A stretch of DNA of 64,000 nucleotides from Oceanihabitans gracilariae (GTDB lineage Bacteria; Bacteroidota; Bacteroidia; Flavobacteriales; Flavobacteriaceae). The stretch spans positions 1 to 64,000 of the forward strand of contig NZ_JBHULM010000001.1 in assembly GCF_042684485.1 (NCBI RefSeq). Direction: 5' to 3'. A model generated the notes under the pieces. The model was not told the DNA's origin, did no database searches, and was given only the letters and a program-made list of their open reading frames with translations. A program made the translations under genes and the position numbers. Below, piece after piece: positions 35,478-43,815 of this stretch. Position 1 is the stretch's first letter, and each line of letters opens with the position of its first letter.

Positions 35478-36391
35478 TATTTTAAAATTAAAGGATAAAG
35501 AGACATAGAAAGCATACCAAAAAGCATGACTAGTTTTAATATTAAACTAATATGCGTGTAGTCTTTTTTTGTTTCTGCAATAAATATTTTTATGCTTGTA
35601 TAAATAAGAGGAGCTAGTATACATAGTAAAAAGTACCCTACAACAAGCTCTTGTTTGTATAAATACGTAGTAGTATAAAATACAACGGCTAGTATTGGCA
35701 GTATAGAAATGATGAAAATAATATTTTTTGTTCTGCTTCTACCAATGGCAATAGGTAAGGTGTTTATTTGTGCTTTGTAATCACCTTCTATGTCTTCCAT
35801 GTCTTTTATCATTTCGCGTACAAGATTTATTATAAAAGCAAAAAGAGCATAGTCTACTACAATTTTAAAAAAGGTTAATTGGGTTTCTTTGTTTGCGGTG
35901 TTTATGGCAGGAAGAAGATCAAATATACCAACAATAATCAAGCTTAAAGCGACTAAACAAGAAATGACAATATTACCAATAAAAGGCAGTTGCTTTAAAT
36001 ACGAAGCGTAAATATATAGCAATGCAGAAATGATAACAAAAAGAGTAAAAAACGGACTTTTGCCAACAGCGTGCGATAAATAAAAACCTAGCGCAACACC
36101 AATAATATTAAATATAAAAAAAAGCCTGTATGCCTTTTTTTCTGAAATAGATACGCCAACAATTACACGATTAGGTTTGTTTACAGTATCTGTTTCTGTA
36201 TCATAAATATCATTTATAATATTTCCTGCTGCTGCCAAACATAGCGTAGCTAGAATTAAAATAGAAATGCCATAACCGTTTAATGTTAACGAAATGCCAA
36301 AAGGTTCAAACAGTGCGTATTTAATTAAAACTTGAACTAGTGCAATTAGTAAAAGGTTTTTCCAACGGATTAGTTTTAGAATGCTTTGCAT
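35477..36391 (-). CDS. UbiA-family prenyltransferase (GGGP-synthase-like annotation)
   Basis: A 304-residue membrane enzyme with about nine helices. The two aspartate-rich metal sites are NDIYDTETDTVNKPNR (about 60-75) and DMEDIEGDYKAQ (about 190). Flavobacterial members are usually annotated geranylgeranylglycerol-phosphate geranylgeranyltransferase, the second step of archaeal ether lipid synthesis, though their real acceptor in these bacteria is uncertain; quinone or other prenylation is possible. Overlaps maf by one base. Confidence 0.85.
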   Translation of the reverse strand: MQSILKLIRWKNLLLIALVQVLIKYALFEPFGISLTLNGYGISILILATLCLAAAGNIINDIYDTETDTVNKPNRVIVGVSISEKKAYRLFFIFNIIGVALGFYLSHAVGKSPFFTLFVIISALLYIYASYLKQLPFIGNIVISCLVALSLIIVGIFDLLPAINTANKETQLTFFKIVVDYALFAFIINLVREMIKDMEDIEGDYKAQINTLPIAIGRSRTKNIIFIISILPILAVVFYTTTYLYKQELVVGYFLLCILAPLIYTSIKIFIAETKKDYTHISLILKLVMLFGMLSMSLYPLILK

Positions 36392-36489
36392 TATTTTAAG
36401 TAAAAATTAAAAAGAGTAATTAAAAATGAATAATTAAAAATGGCAATCTAGATACAAATATTTCATAGGTATATAAACTGCCAACCGAA

Positions 36490-36517
36490 CACTGCTCACT
36501 GCTTACTGAATACTAAT
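36490..36517. repeat. Degenerate heptamer array (CTGNNNA type)
   Basis: Four seven-base units CACTGCT, CACTGCT, TACTGAA, TACTAAT. In the gene sense (minus) it reads AGTATTCAGTAAGCAGTGAG, sharing AGTATTCAGT with the left flank of the four-helix-bundle gene at 18628-18637. It overlaps the stop codon of the KdsC-like gene. The rest of the 36392-36512 gap is AT-rich with a repeated AATTAAAAATG motif. Confidence 0.7.
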
Positions 36518-37043
36518 CATATTTAGCATCAAAGCTACCATTCCATTTTCCTTGTACTTTAAGTACTTGTTCTATAACATCACGTGCAGCACCTTTACCA
36601 CCATTTTTATGCGATACATATTTAGAAATTCCTTTGATTTCTGGTACAGCATCTTGCGGACAACAAGGCATACCAACCAATTTCATAACCGGAAAATCAG
36701 GTATGTCGTCTCCCATATATAAAGCATTTTCAAGTTGTAAGCCTTCTTGTTCAAGATAGGTATGAAGTTGGTCTATTTTGTTATGTGCACCAAGGTAAAT
36801 GTCTGTAATGCCTAAACCTTCTAGACGTTTGCGTACACCTTCATTGCTTCCTCCAGAAATAATACAAACATGATATCCTTTGTCTATAGCTGTTTTTAAA
36901 GCGTAACCATCTTTAATGCTCATGGTTCTTAACATTTCGCCAGAAGTAGTAACAGTTACTGTTCCGTCTGTAAGTACTCCATCTACATCAAAAATAAATG
37001 TAGTGATTTGGTTTAAGTATTCTTTATAGCTTTTTTCTTCCAT
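36513..37043 (-). CDS. KdsC-like HAD phosphatase
   Basis: 176 residues of the HAD superfamily C0 type, most like 3-deoxy-D-manno-octulosonate-8-phosphate phosphatase of lipopolysaccharide core synthesis. Motif I is FDVDGVLTDG (nucleophile Asp), motif II is the ISGGSNEGVRKR block, and motif IV is MGDDIPDFPVMKLVG. The longer in-frame start at 37082 overlaps the preceding gene; the ATG at 37043 leaves a seven-base gap and is preferred. The stop codon lies within a heptamer repeat. Confidence 0.88.
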   Translation of the reverse strand: MEEKSYKEYLNQITTFIFDVDGVLTDGTVTVTTSGEMLRTMSIKDGYALKTAIDKGYHVCIISGGSNEGVRKRLEGLGITDIYLGAHNKIDQLHTYLEQEGLQLENALYMGDDIPDFPVMKLVGMPCCPQDAVPEIKGISKYVSHKNGGKGAARDVIEQVLKVQGKWNGSFDAKYD

Positions 37044-37050
37044 TATATTA

Positions 37051-37842
37051 TTATTTGTTGGGCTTCGCTTTTGGGTTAACAAAAGGACTATGTGTTTTTT
37101 GTATAGATTGGGTTAGTAGTTCATAAACATCTTTATGGTGCGCATTGGTTAAGGCGTTTAGATGTTTTTTTATGGTTTTCTTATCGTTTCTTTTAGCAGG
37201 ACCAGTTTGTGCAAGAAAAGGAGAAAGATCATCTAGTTTTCTAGCAGTTTCTTGAATTAAAGGTTTTAAAATATCAAATTCTGCACCTTCAGATTCTGTA
37301 ATTTCATGAGCAATTCTGTATATCTGATTGGTAAAATTATTTACAAAAACAGCAGCTAAATGTAGTGCAGCACGTTGGTCGCTATTTACTTTATGCGGTT
37401 GGCTACCTATAGCTTCTGCTAATTCTTTTAAAATAGAAAAGTCTTCTTTTACTTTATGCGCTTCAATACATAAAGGTACCTTAGAAAAATCTACAGAAGC
37501 ACCTTTGCTAAAAGTTTGTAAAGGATAAAATACACCGCGTTTGTGTTTTTTATCAATAGCATATAAGCTTACACTTCCAGAAGTGTGCACAACAAGTCGG
37601 TTGGTAAACGGAAGTTTTTCAGATAAGTCTGCAATGGCATCATCACTAACCGCCAAAATATAAATATCGGCTTCTACTAAATCTTCTAAATTATCGGTAA
37701 TTGCAACCTTGTTTTTGTATTCTGCAATGGTTTTTAAGTTTCTATTATACCATTGTTTAACAGTAACTGCTTCGGTATTTGTAAACGCTTTAAATAGGTG
37801 TGTGGCTACATTTCCTGCACCAAGTAATACTACATTAATCAT
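37051..37842 (-). CDS. Rossmann-fold DUF2520 protein
   Basis: 263 residues: N-terminal NAD(P)-binding-like fold (MINVVLLGAGNVATHLF) and a C-terminal helical DUF2520 domain (HLAAVFVNNFTNQIY, LKPLIQETARKL, TGPAKRND). It resembles ketopantoate/6-phosphogluconate dehydrogenase-like enzymes but the substrate is unknown. First gene of a run with the KdsC-like, prenyltransferase, maf and MscS genes. Divergent from the hemoglobin gene. Confidence 0.88.
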   Translation of the reverse strand: MINVVLLGAGNVATHLFKAFTNTEAVTVKQWYNRNLKTIAEYKNKVAITDNLEDLVEADIYILAVSDDAIADLSEKLPFTNRLVVHTSGSVSLYAIDKKHKRGVFYPLQTFSKGASVDFSKVPLCIEAHKVKEDFSILKELAEAIGSQPHKVNSDQRAALHLAAVFVNNFTNQIYRIAHEITESEGAEFDILKPLIQETARKLDDLSPFLAQTGPAKRNDKKTIKKHLNALTNAHHKDVYELLTQSIQKTHSPFVNPKAKPNK

Positions 37843-37912
37843 TTTGCTAAAATAATAAGAATAATCAATTACTAATTAAGAATTTTTAATTCCTTTATTC
37901 AAAATAAAGACT

Positions 37913-37920
37913 TAATTTCG
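37913..37920 (+). promoter_or_regulatory. Probable -7 box TAATTTCG of the hemoglobin gene
   Basis: One mismatch from TAnnTTTG; it ends five bases before the ATG at 37926, the same spacing as other leaderless-type promoters in the window. Confidence 0.35.
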
Positions 37921-37925
37921 AATAC

Positions 37926-38330
37926 ATGAATAAATCAGATATAAATACCAGAGAAGATATTTTTTTGTTAGTTAGTGCTTTTTATAAAAAAGTGCGTGCA
38001 GAAAAAACGCTAGGTCCTTTTTTTAACGAAACGATTACAGATTGGGATGCACATTTAGAGCACTTAACGACCTTTTGGGAAACGAGTTTATTTATGACCA
38101 GAAAACTAGAAAAAAAATATAAAGGAAATCCGCTAGAAGCACATATTAAAGTAGATAAAAAATTTAACCATAGCATAGACAATTTGCACTTTGGTATATG
38201 GTTGAATTTATGGTATCAAACCTTAGATGAATTATTTTCGGGTGAAGTTACTGAGAATGCCAAACGAAGAGCCAGAAAAATGGGCACCTTTATGTATATG
38301 AATATTTTTGAAGCTCGCCAAAAAAGCTAA
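37926..38330 (+). CDS. Group III truncated hemoglobin
   Basis: 134 residues with the 2-over-2 globin pattern: DIFLLVSAFYKKVRAEKTLG, FFNETITDWDAHLEHLTTFW, and the proximal histidine region FNHSIDNLHFGIWLNLWYQT. Group III truncated hemoglobins bind O2/NO and are linked to microaerobic or nitrosative conditions; the exact role here is unknown. It is a single gene between the divergent DUF2520 operon and ccsBA. Confidence 0.9.
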   Translation: MNKSDINTREDIFLLVSAFYKKVRAEKTLGPFFNETITDWDAHLEHLTTFWETSLFMTRKLEKKYKGNPLEAHIKVDKKFNHSIDNLHFGIWLNLWYQTLDELFSGEVTENAKRRARKMGTFMYMNIFEARQKS

Positions 38331-38531
38331 ATACCTAGTGAACAGTTTGTTTTGTGTAGTCTTATTGGCTTTTTTATTTTTTCTTATAAATTACATTTAT
38401 GGTTTATAGATTTTTGGTTGCACTTATGCTATCCTGTTTTTAATAATCTATTCTCTTAGTTAAGGCATCTTTCTCTATAAAATCATGAAACTCTTTTTGC
38501 ATTTTAACAGTTATTAACAAACAAAAATCCT

Positions 38532-38539
38532 TAAATTTG
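38532..38539 (+). promoter_or_regulatory. -7 box TAAATTTG of ccsBA
   Basis: Exact TAnnTTTG, 26 bases upstream of the ATG at 38566. Confidence 0.5.
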
Positions 38540-38565
38540 CACGAGCTAAAAATAAGCTTGTTATT

Positions 38566-41500
38566 ATGCTAAAGAAACTCTCCAATATTCTGTTTTCAAC
38601 CAGACTAACCGCATTACTTTTTGTTTTATTTGCAACAGCAATGGCTGTTGGTACTTTTATGGATGCAGGAATGGATACATCTCCTACACCATACAGTAGA
38701 AATTTAATTTATAACACTTGGTGGTTTGAAGGAATCATGTTGTTTTTTGTAATCAATTTTGCAGGAAATATATTTAGATACCGATTATATAAAAAAGAAA
38801 AATGGGCTACGCTAATACTGCATCTAGCTTTCCTTTTTATATTTATTGGTGCTTTTATTACGCGTTATGTAAGTTATGAAGGAATGATGCCTATTCGTGA
38901 AGGTGCTACCGAAAGTCAGTTCTTATCACAAAAAACATATATAACGACTTATATTGATGGAGATTATGAAATTAATGGCGTACCACAACGATTACCTGTA
39001 GAACGTCAAGTAGATTTTTCACCACGTTTAGAAAATAATTTTGAAGTACATACCAATTATAATAACCAACCAGTTAGTATAGAGTTAGAGAAATTTATTG
39101 GTGGAGCAGAAGAGGATATTATTCCTAGCGAAAATGGAGAAGAATACCTGAAAATAGTAGAAGCAGGAAGTGATGGGCCGCATAACCACTTTTTAAAATC
39201 TGGCGAAGTACAAAGTATTCATAATGTACTAATAGCATTAAATAAACCAACCGAAGGAGCTATAAATATTACCCAAGAAGGAGATAAGTTAAACATTTAT
39301 TCTCCTTTTGAAGGGGAATATCTTACCATGGCTACCATGGCATCAGGAAAGTTAGTGAAAGACAGTTTACAACCATTAATTTTACGTTCGCGTTATGTTA
39401 TTGGTAACATGCAAATGGTTTTTCCTAAGCCAGTGGTGAAAGGAGAATTTGATATTGTGAAAAAGTCGGAAATGTTTAAAGGAGACGAAGATGGTCTTGT
39501 TTTAAAAGTTACCGCTAATAGCGAAACTAAAAAAGTAGGATTGCTTGGTGGACCATACAAAAACAATGCATTTAAGCAAGTAAATATTGGAGGCTTAGAT
39601 TTTGCTTTTCGTTATGGAGCTAAAGTTTTAGAACTTCCTTTTCAAATTAAACTTAACGATTTTATTGCAGAGCGTTATCCTGGTACAGAAAGAAGTTATT
39701 CTTCTTACGCAAGTGAAGTAACCGTTTTTGATGAAGAAAATGGCGATTTTGATTATAGAATTTACATGAACAATATATTAAACCATGGAGGTTATAAGTT
39801 TTTTCAATCTAATTTTGATCCAGATGAAAAAGGAACCATTCTTTCTGTAAATCATGATTTCTGGGGAACGTGGATTACTTATTTTGGGTATTTTATGCTT
39901 TTCTTTGGTATGATTGCAATTATGTTAGCAAAAGGAACAAGATTTTCAGATTTACGAAGACATTTAGAAAAAATTAAAGCTAAGAAATCTAAAACGCTTT
40001 CTTTAATTTTAGTGTGTTTAACCATGCAAACTTTTGCACAAGAAGAACAACACCAACAACCAACACCAGCACAAATAGATTCTATTTTAATTGCTAATGC
40101 TACACCTAAAGCGCATGCAGATAAATTTGGTAGATTGGTAATTCAAGATTTAAGCGGACGTATGATGCCAATGAATACGTATGCATCAGAACTTGTTAGA
40201 AAAATACACCATAAAGAAACTTACGCAGGATTAACTCCTAATCAAATACTACTTTCTATTAGTGAAAGTCCGTTGCTTTGGTATAACGTACCTATTATAT
40301 ACCTAAAGCCAATGCAAACAGATTCGCTTAAAACCATATTGGGTATTCCTAAAGACAAAAAGTATGCAACTATAGTAGATTTCTTTGATGAAAACCTAAG
40401 CTATAAGCTTAACCCTTATTTAGAAGATGCATACAAAACGAAATCTCCAAATGGTTACCAAAAAGAACTAAAATTGGCAGACCAACGTGCTACGTTATTG
40501 TCTAATGCTATTGAAGGTTTAACGTTAAAAATATTTCCTATACCAGAAGATGAAAATAATAAATGGATTTCTCCTTTTGAGTATAGAAAAGAAGGATATA
40601 AAGAAAAGATTACAGATTCTCTTTACGGAAACTTTATTAATTCAGGATTTTCAGCGTATTTGTTTACATTAAATAAAGCAAAACAAACAGGAGATTTTTC
40701 TGAAGCCGAAAAACTATTAGAATCTTTTAATAAAACACAGCATAAATATGGAGGTGATATTATGCTTAGTGAAAACAAAATAAGTGCTGAAATAAACTAC
40801 AATAAATACAATATCTTTAAAACATTACATAGATATTATTTATTAGCAGGTTTTATAATGTTTGTGTTTTTAATTACACAAATATTAAGAAGTAATAGTA
40901 AAGGTATAGACCTTGCTGTAAAAATTGGTAAATGGCTAATTATAGCTTTATTTATTGCACATACTATTGGTTTAATAACTCGTTGGTATATTTCTGGCCA
41001 TGCTCCTTGGAGTGATACTTATGAAACCATGTTATATGTAGCTTGGTCTGCCATGTTGTTTGGTTTATATTTTGGTAGAAAAAGTGATTTAACTATTGCA
41101 TCTACAGCCTTTGTAGCATCTATTATTTTATTCTTTGCTCATCAAAACTGGTTAGATCCTGCAATTGCTAATCTACAACCAGTGTTAAATAGTTATTGGT
41201 TAATGATTCATGTATCTATAATTGTTGCTAGTTACGGACCATTTGTTCTAGGAATGATTCTAGGAGCAGTTTCTCTTATATTAATGATTGCTACTACAGA
41301 TAAGAACAAAGATAAAATGTTGCTTAACATAAAAGAGCTAACCATTATTAATGAAATGGCTTTAACTGTTGGTTTAATTATGCTAACCATAGGAAACTTT
41401 CTTGGTGGTATGTGGGCTAATGAAAGTTGGGGAAGATATTGGGGTTGGGATCCTAAAGAAACTTGGGCATTAATTAGTATTATGGTATATGCTTTTGTAA

Positions 41501-41739
41501 TTCACATGCGTTTGGTTCCAGGACTTCGTGGTAGATTTGGTTTTAACTTAATGTCTATCATTGCTTTTGCAAGTATTATGATGACCTATTTTGGAGTAAA
41601 CTTTTATTTAGCAGGATTGCACTCTTATGCAAGTGGAGATCAAGTAATGAGTGTTAAAATTATTGGTATTTCTTGTGCAATTGTTGCCATACTAGGTTTC
41701 TTTTCCTACAGAAAATACGCTAAGTTTTATAAAAAGTAA
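38566..41739 (+). CDS. ccsA: Fused cytochrome c biogenesis protein CcsB-CcsA (system II)
   Basis: A 1057-residue inner membrane heme handling and attachment protein for c-type cytochromes. The N-terminal ResB/CcsB part (about 1-455) has membrane helices near 14-32, 47-65, 81-100 and 430-455 around a large periplasmic region. A linker from 475 starts with a hydrophobic segment ending MQTFAQ, then a periplasmic stretch to about 755. The C-terminal CcsA part (about 760-1057) has the WWD heme motif WGRYWGWDPKETWALI and histidines in HTIGLITRWYISGH and elsewhere. Length and order agree with Bacteroidota CcsBA fusions. Confidence 0.93.
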   Translation: MLKKLSNILFSTRLTALLFVLFATAMAVGTFMDAGMDTSPTPYSRNLIYNTWWFEGIMLFFVINFAGNIFRYRLYKKEKWATLILHLAFLFIFIGAFITRYVSYEGMMPIREGATESQFLSQKTYITTYIDGDYEINGVPQRLPVERQVDFSPRLENNFEVHTNYNNQPVSIELEKFIGGAEEDIIPSENGEEYLKIVEAGSDGPHNHFLKSGEVQSIHNVLIALNKPTEGAINITQEGDKLNIYSPFEGEYLTMATMASGKLVKDSLQPLILRSRYVIGNMQMVFPKPVVKGEFDIVKKSEMFKGDEDGLVLKVTANSETKKVGLLGGPYKNNAFKQVNIGGLDFAFRYGAKVLELPFQIKLNDFIAERYPGTERSYSSYASEVTVFDEENGDFDYRIYMNNILNHGGYKFFQSNFDPDEKGTILSVNHDFWGTWITYFGYFMLFFGMIAIMLAKGTRFSDLRRHLEKIKAKKSKTLSLILVCLTMQTFAQEEQHQQPTPAQIDSILIANATPKAHADKFGRLVIQDLSGRMMPMNTYASELVRKIHHKETYAGLTPNQILLSISESPLLWYNVPIIYLKPMQTDSLKTILGIPKDKKYATIVDFFDENLSYKLNPYLEDAYKTKSPNGYQKELKLADQRATLLSNAIEGLTLKIFPIPEDENNKWISPFEYRKEGYKEKITDSLYGNFINSGFSAYLFTLNKAKQTGDFSEAEKLLESFNKTQHKYGGDIMLSENKISAEINYNKYNIFKTLHRYYLLAGFIMFVFLITQILRSNSKGIDLAVKIGKWLIIALFIAHTIGLITRWYISGHAPWSDTYETMLYVAWSAMLFGLYFGRKSDLTIASTAFVASIILFFAHQNWLDPAIANLQPVLNSYWLMIHVSIIVASYGPFVLGMILGAVSLILMIATTDKNKDKMLLNIKELTIINEMALTVGLIMLTIGNFLGGMWANESWGRYWGWDPKETWALISIMVYAFVIHMRLVPGLRGRFGFNLMSIIAFASIMMTYFGVNFYLAGLHSYASGDQVMSVKIIGISCAIVAILGFFSYRKYAKFYKK

Positions 41740-41890
41740 ACCATTTAGTAAGCGTTTTTTTAAGGCTACTAGTTGCTATTTGTAACTAGTGGTGGTGCAG
41801 TATATCGCTTTATTTCTATTATACTTACTTCTTGTTAGTACTTGAATTTTATTTATTTAGCTGAGGTTTACATTATTTCAATAAAATATA

Positions 41891-41919
41891 TTGGTTATTA
41901 ATGCAAACAAATATATTTG
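41891..41919 (+). promoter_or_regulatory. Promoter of mscL: TTG-N18-TATATTTG
   Basis: A -33 TTG (41891-41893) and exact -7 box TATATTTG (41912-41919) at 18-base spacing, 20 bases before the ATG. Confidence 0.6.
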
Positions 41920-41939
41920 TAATATAAATATAAGCTAAT

Positions 41940-42386
41940 ATGAAATTTTTAAAGGAGTTTAAAGAGTTTGCCGTAAAAGGAAATATGATGGATATGGCAA
42001 TAGGTATTATTATTGGTGCCTCTTTTAATAAGGTGATTGATGTACTTGTAAAAAAAATAATGATGCCTCCTTTGTCTTTAATGACCGACGGATTAAATTT
42101 TCAAGATAAAAAAGTAGTATTACGTGACGCTGTTGCAAATAGTGAAGGCGTAATAACAACTAAAGCAGTAGAATTAGAATATGGCGCTTTTTTTGAAGCT
42201 TCTCTTGATTTTTTAATTGTAGGGTTAACCGTGTTTTTGGTGGTAAAAGCAATGAATCGTTTGCGTAAAAAATCGCATGACGAAAAAGACGTAACTGTTG
42301 CTACTCCAAAAGATATTGAGCTTTTAGTAAAGCTTACCGATTTAATGGAGGAGCAAAATACATTATTAAAAAGTACTAAAAATTAA
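41940..42386 (+). CDS. mscL: Large-conductance mechanosensitive channel
   Basis: 148 residues, pentameric osmotic safety valve of the inner membrane. N-terminus FKEFAVKGNMMDMAIGIIIG is the conserved pore helix start; MMPPLSLMT follows TM1, and TM2 (FLIVGLTVFLVVKAMNRLRKK) precedes the C-terminal bundle. Its stop overlaps by four bases the stop of the convergent downstream gene. Confidence 0.96.
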   Translation: MKFLKEFKEFAVKGNMMDMAIGIIIGASFNKVIDVLVKKIMMPPLSLMTDGLNFQDKKVVLRDAVANSEGVITTKAVELEYGAFFEASLDFLIVGLTVFLVVKAMNRLRKKSHDEKDVTVATPKDIELLVKLTDLMEEQNTLLKSTKN

Positions 42387-42763
42387 GAGAGTTTAATAGG
42401 CTCTTTATCTAAATTAAGATCATCAAGCATATCTTGTGTAAACTTGTAGTGGCCACGACGCGTAATCACTTTAAATCGATGATCTTTCATTCTAGTTAAA
42501 ACATCTAAAAAACGCCATTTAGATTTTAAAAGTGTAGGTTGTTCACTTTTTAAACCAATTTCAAAATAGTGTTTTCTACCTGCTTTTTCTGCAACAATGT
42601 CTGGAGTGATTGATGCTTCTTCGCCTTTTCCTTTTTTTAAGTAAGATTTTGGAGTTTCATATCCTTCAATATCTGCCTTAATATTAGCAAAGCCCTTGTT
42701 TTCTAAATAAGAAATACTTTCTTTAATAAATTCTAAATTGTTTTGTTTATCTGCTGTTGTCAT
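42383..42763 (-). CDS. Hypothetical protein, possible PD-(D/E)XK-like fold
   Basis: 126 residues, soluble, no signal. The centre reads ITPDIVAEKAGRKHYFEIGL followed by KSE, which fits the restriction-endonuclease-like pattern PD...ExxxK, preceded by a helical segment (ESISYLENKGFANIKADIEG). The C-terminus (FKVITRRGHYKFTQDMLDDL) resembles the last strand/helix of such folds. I do not know an assigned family. It is too short to be a full restriction enzyme and there is no partner methylase nearby. Nuclease-like descent is inference. Confidence 0.6.
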   Translation of the reverse strand: MTTADKQNNLEFIKESISYLENKGFANIKADIEGYETPKSYLKKGKGEEASITPDIVAEKAGRKHYFEIGLKSEQPTLLKSKWRFLDVLTRMKDHRFKVITRRGHYKFTQDMLDDLNLDKEPIKLS

Positions 42764-42855
42764 AACAAGTAATATATTAAAAATAAATCAGTTAAGCAAA
42801 TTTTAAAAAATAAAACAATTAGGGGAGAACTAGAAAGCCATATACTAAACAAAAA

Positions 42856-42887
42856 AAACTGCCAAAAGTATATACTAATGACAGTTT
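42856..42887 (-). terminator. Possible terminator downstream of the LuxR-type gene
   Basis: On the minus strand: AAACTG/CAGTTT stem with an inner AGTATATACT palindrome followed by a run of T. It lies about 145 bases past the LuxR-type stop. Confidence 0.4.
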
Positions 42888-43031
42888 ATTATTTTACTTG
42901 ATTAATAGCTATATATAACATTTTCCCTAATATAACATAATTAAACTCTAAAAATAGAAGTCTGACTATTAGCAAGTAACACAAATATAAATGTAAATAT
43001 TTTAATACAAAATACCCTAAAGTGAGTATAT

Positions 43032-43766
43032 TTAAATGACGTTAAATGCTTTTGCATACATAAACCAGTCGTAAAAAGAATGTAGGTTTAGCTTTTTTAT
43101 AATGTGTTTTCGGTGTGTAGCTACAGTTTTGCTCGAAATAAAAAGTATGCTTGCGGTTTCTTTGTTGGATTTGCCTAGTACAATTTGTTTAAACACATCT
43201 AACTCTCTTTGTGTTAGGCTTTCAAATTTTTCTTTATTAATTTTAGCAAATAATAACTCATCTTTTAAATTTTTAATAGCTCCTTTAGTAAGTGGTAAAT
43301 CGTTAAAAGCAATATCTAGAGATATAAACGGATTTTCGCTATTGGTAGATGTTGTTTTAGTATTCATTTTATGTTCTAAGTCAGAAAGCAAGTATTTTTC
43401 TGCTTCTTCTTCAAATAGAAAATATTTAGGCTGCAACTGGTTTGGGTTGTTCTCCATAGATTCTGTTACAGAAAGATGCGTTAAAGCGTCTTTAGATACT
43501 GTAAAGGCTATATTTACAAGTCCTAGAGGTATTTGTTTTCTAGAAATATTAATATCTATCCATCCATAAAGCTCTTCAGGTACTTTATAGTTAAAGTGCT
43601 CGTGGTTCCATAGTAAACATTTAGGTTTAACAATTTCAAATATTTTTTGAAACGCTAACATTTCCTGTTTAAAAATAGTAGCATTAAGTTGCTGGCCTGT
43701 CCATTTCTGGGCAAGAATAGGCTCACGGTTTTGTATGGTTAAATATTTGGATGTGTACAGATTCAT
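43032..43766 (-). CDS. LuxR-type HTH transcriptional regulator
   Basis: 244 residues. The C-terminal 60-odd residues are a GerE/LuxR helix-turn-helix (LTQRELDVFKQIVLGKSNKE, then ISSKTVATHRKHIIKKLNL). The N-terminal 130 residues have no recognised receiver domain or Asp pocket; the pattern (LTIQNREPILAQKWTGQQL, KPKCLLWNHEHFNYKVPEE) hints at a STAS/SpoIIAA-like fold seen in flavobacterial stress regulators (inference). Target genes unknown. It is monocistronic. Confidence 0.83.
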   Translation of the reverse strand: MNLYTSKYLTIQNREPILAQKWTGQQLNATIFKQEMLAFQKIFEIVKPKCLLWNHEHFNYKVPEELYGWIDINISRKQIPLGLVNIAFTVSKDALTHLSVTESMENNPNQLQPKYFLFEEEAEKYLLSDLEHKMNTKTTSTNSENPFISLDIAFNDLPLTKGAIKNLKDELLFAKINKEKFESLTQRELDVFKQIVLGKSNKETASILFISSKTVATHRKHIIKKLNLHSFYDWFMYAKAFNVI

Positions 43767-43815
43767 AATAGCTTATAACCGTAAAAGTATTAAAATTCTT
43801 ACCTTTATTTCGCTT

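Noticed and set aside
41768..41790. Hairpin ACTAGTT/AACTAGT after ccsBA as terminator
   Set aside because: The stem is only 7 bp and is not followed by a T run; left unassigned.
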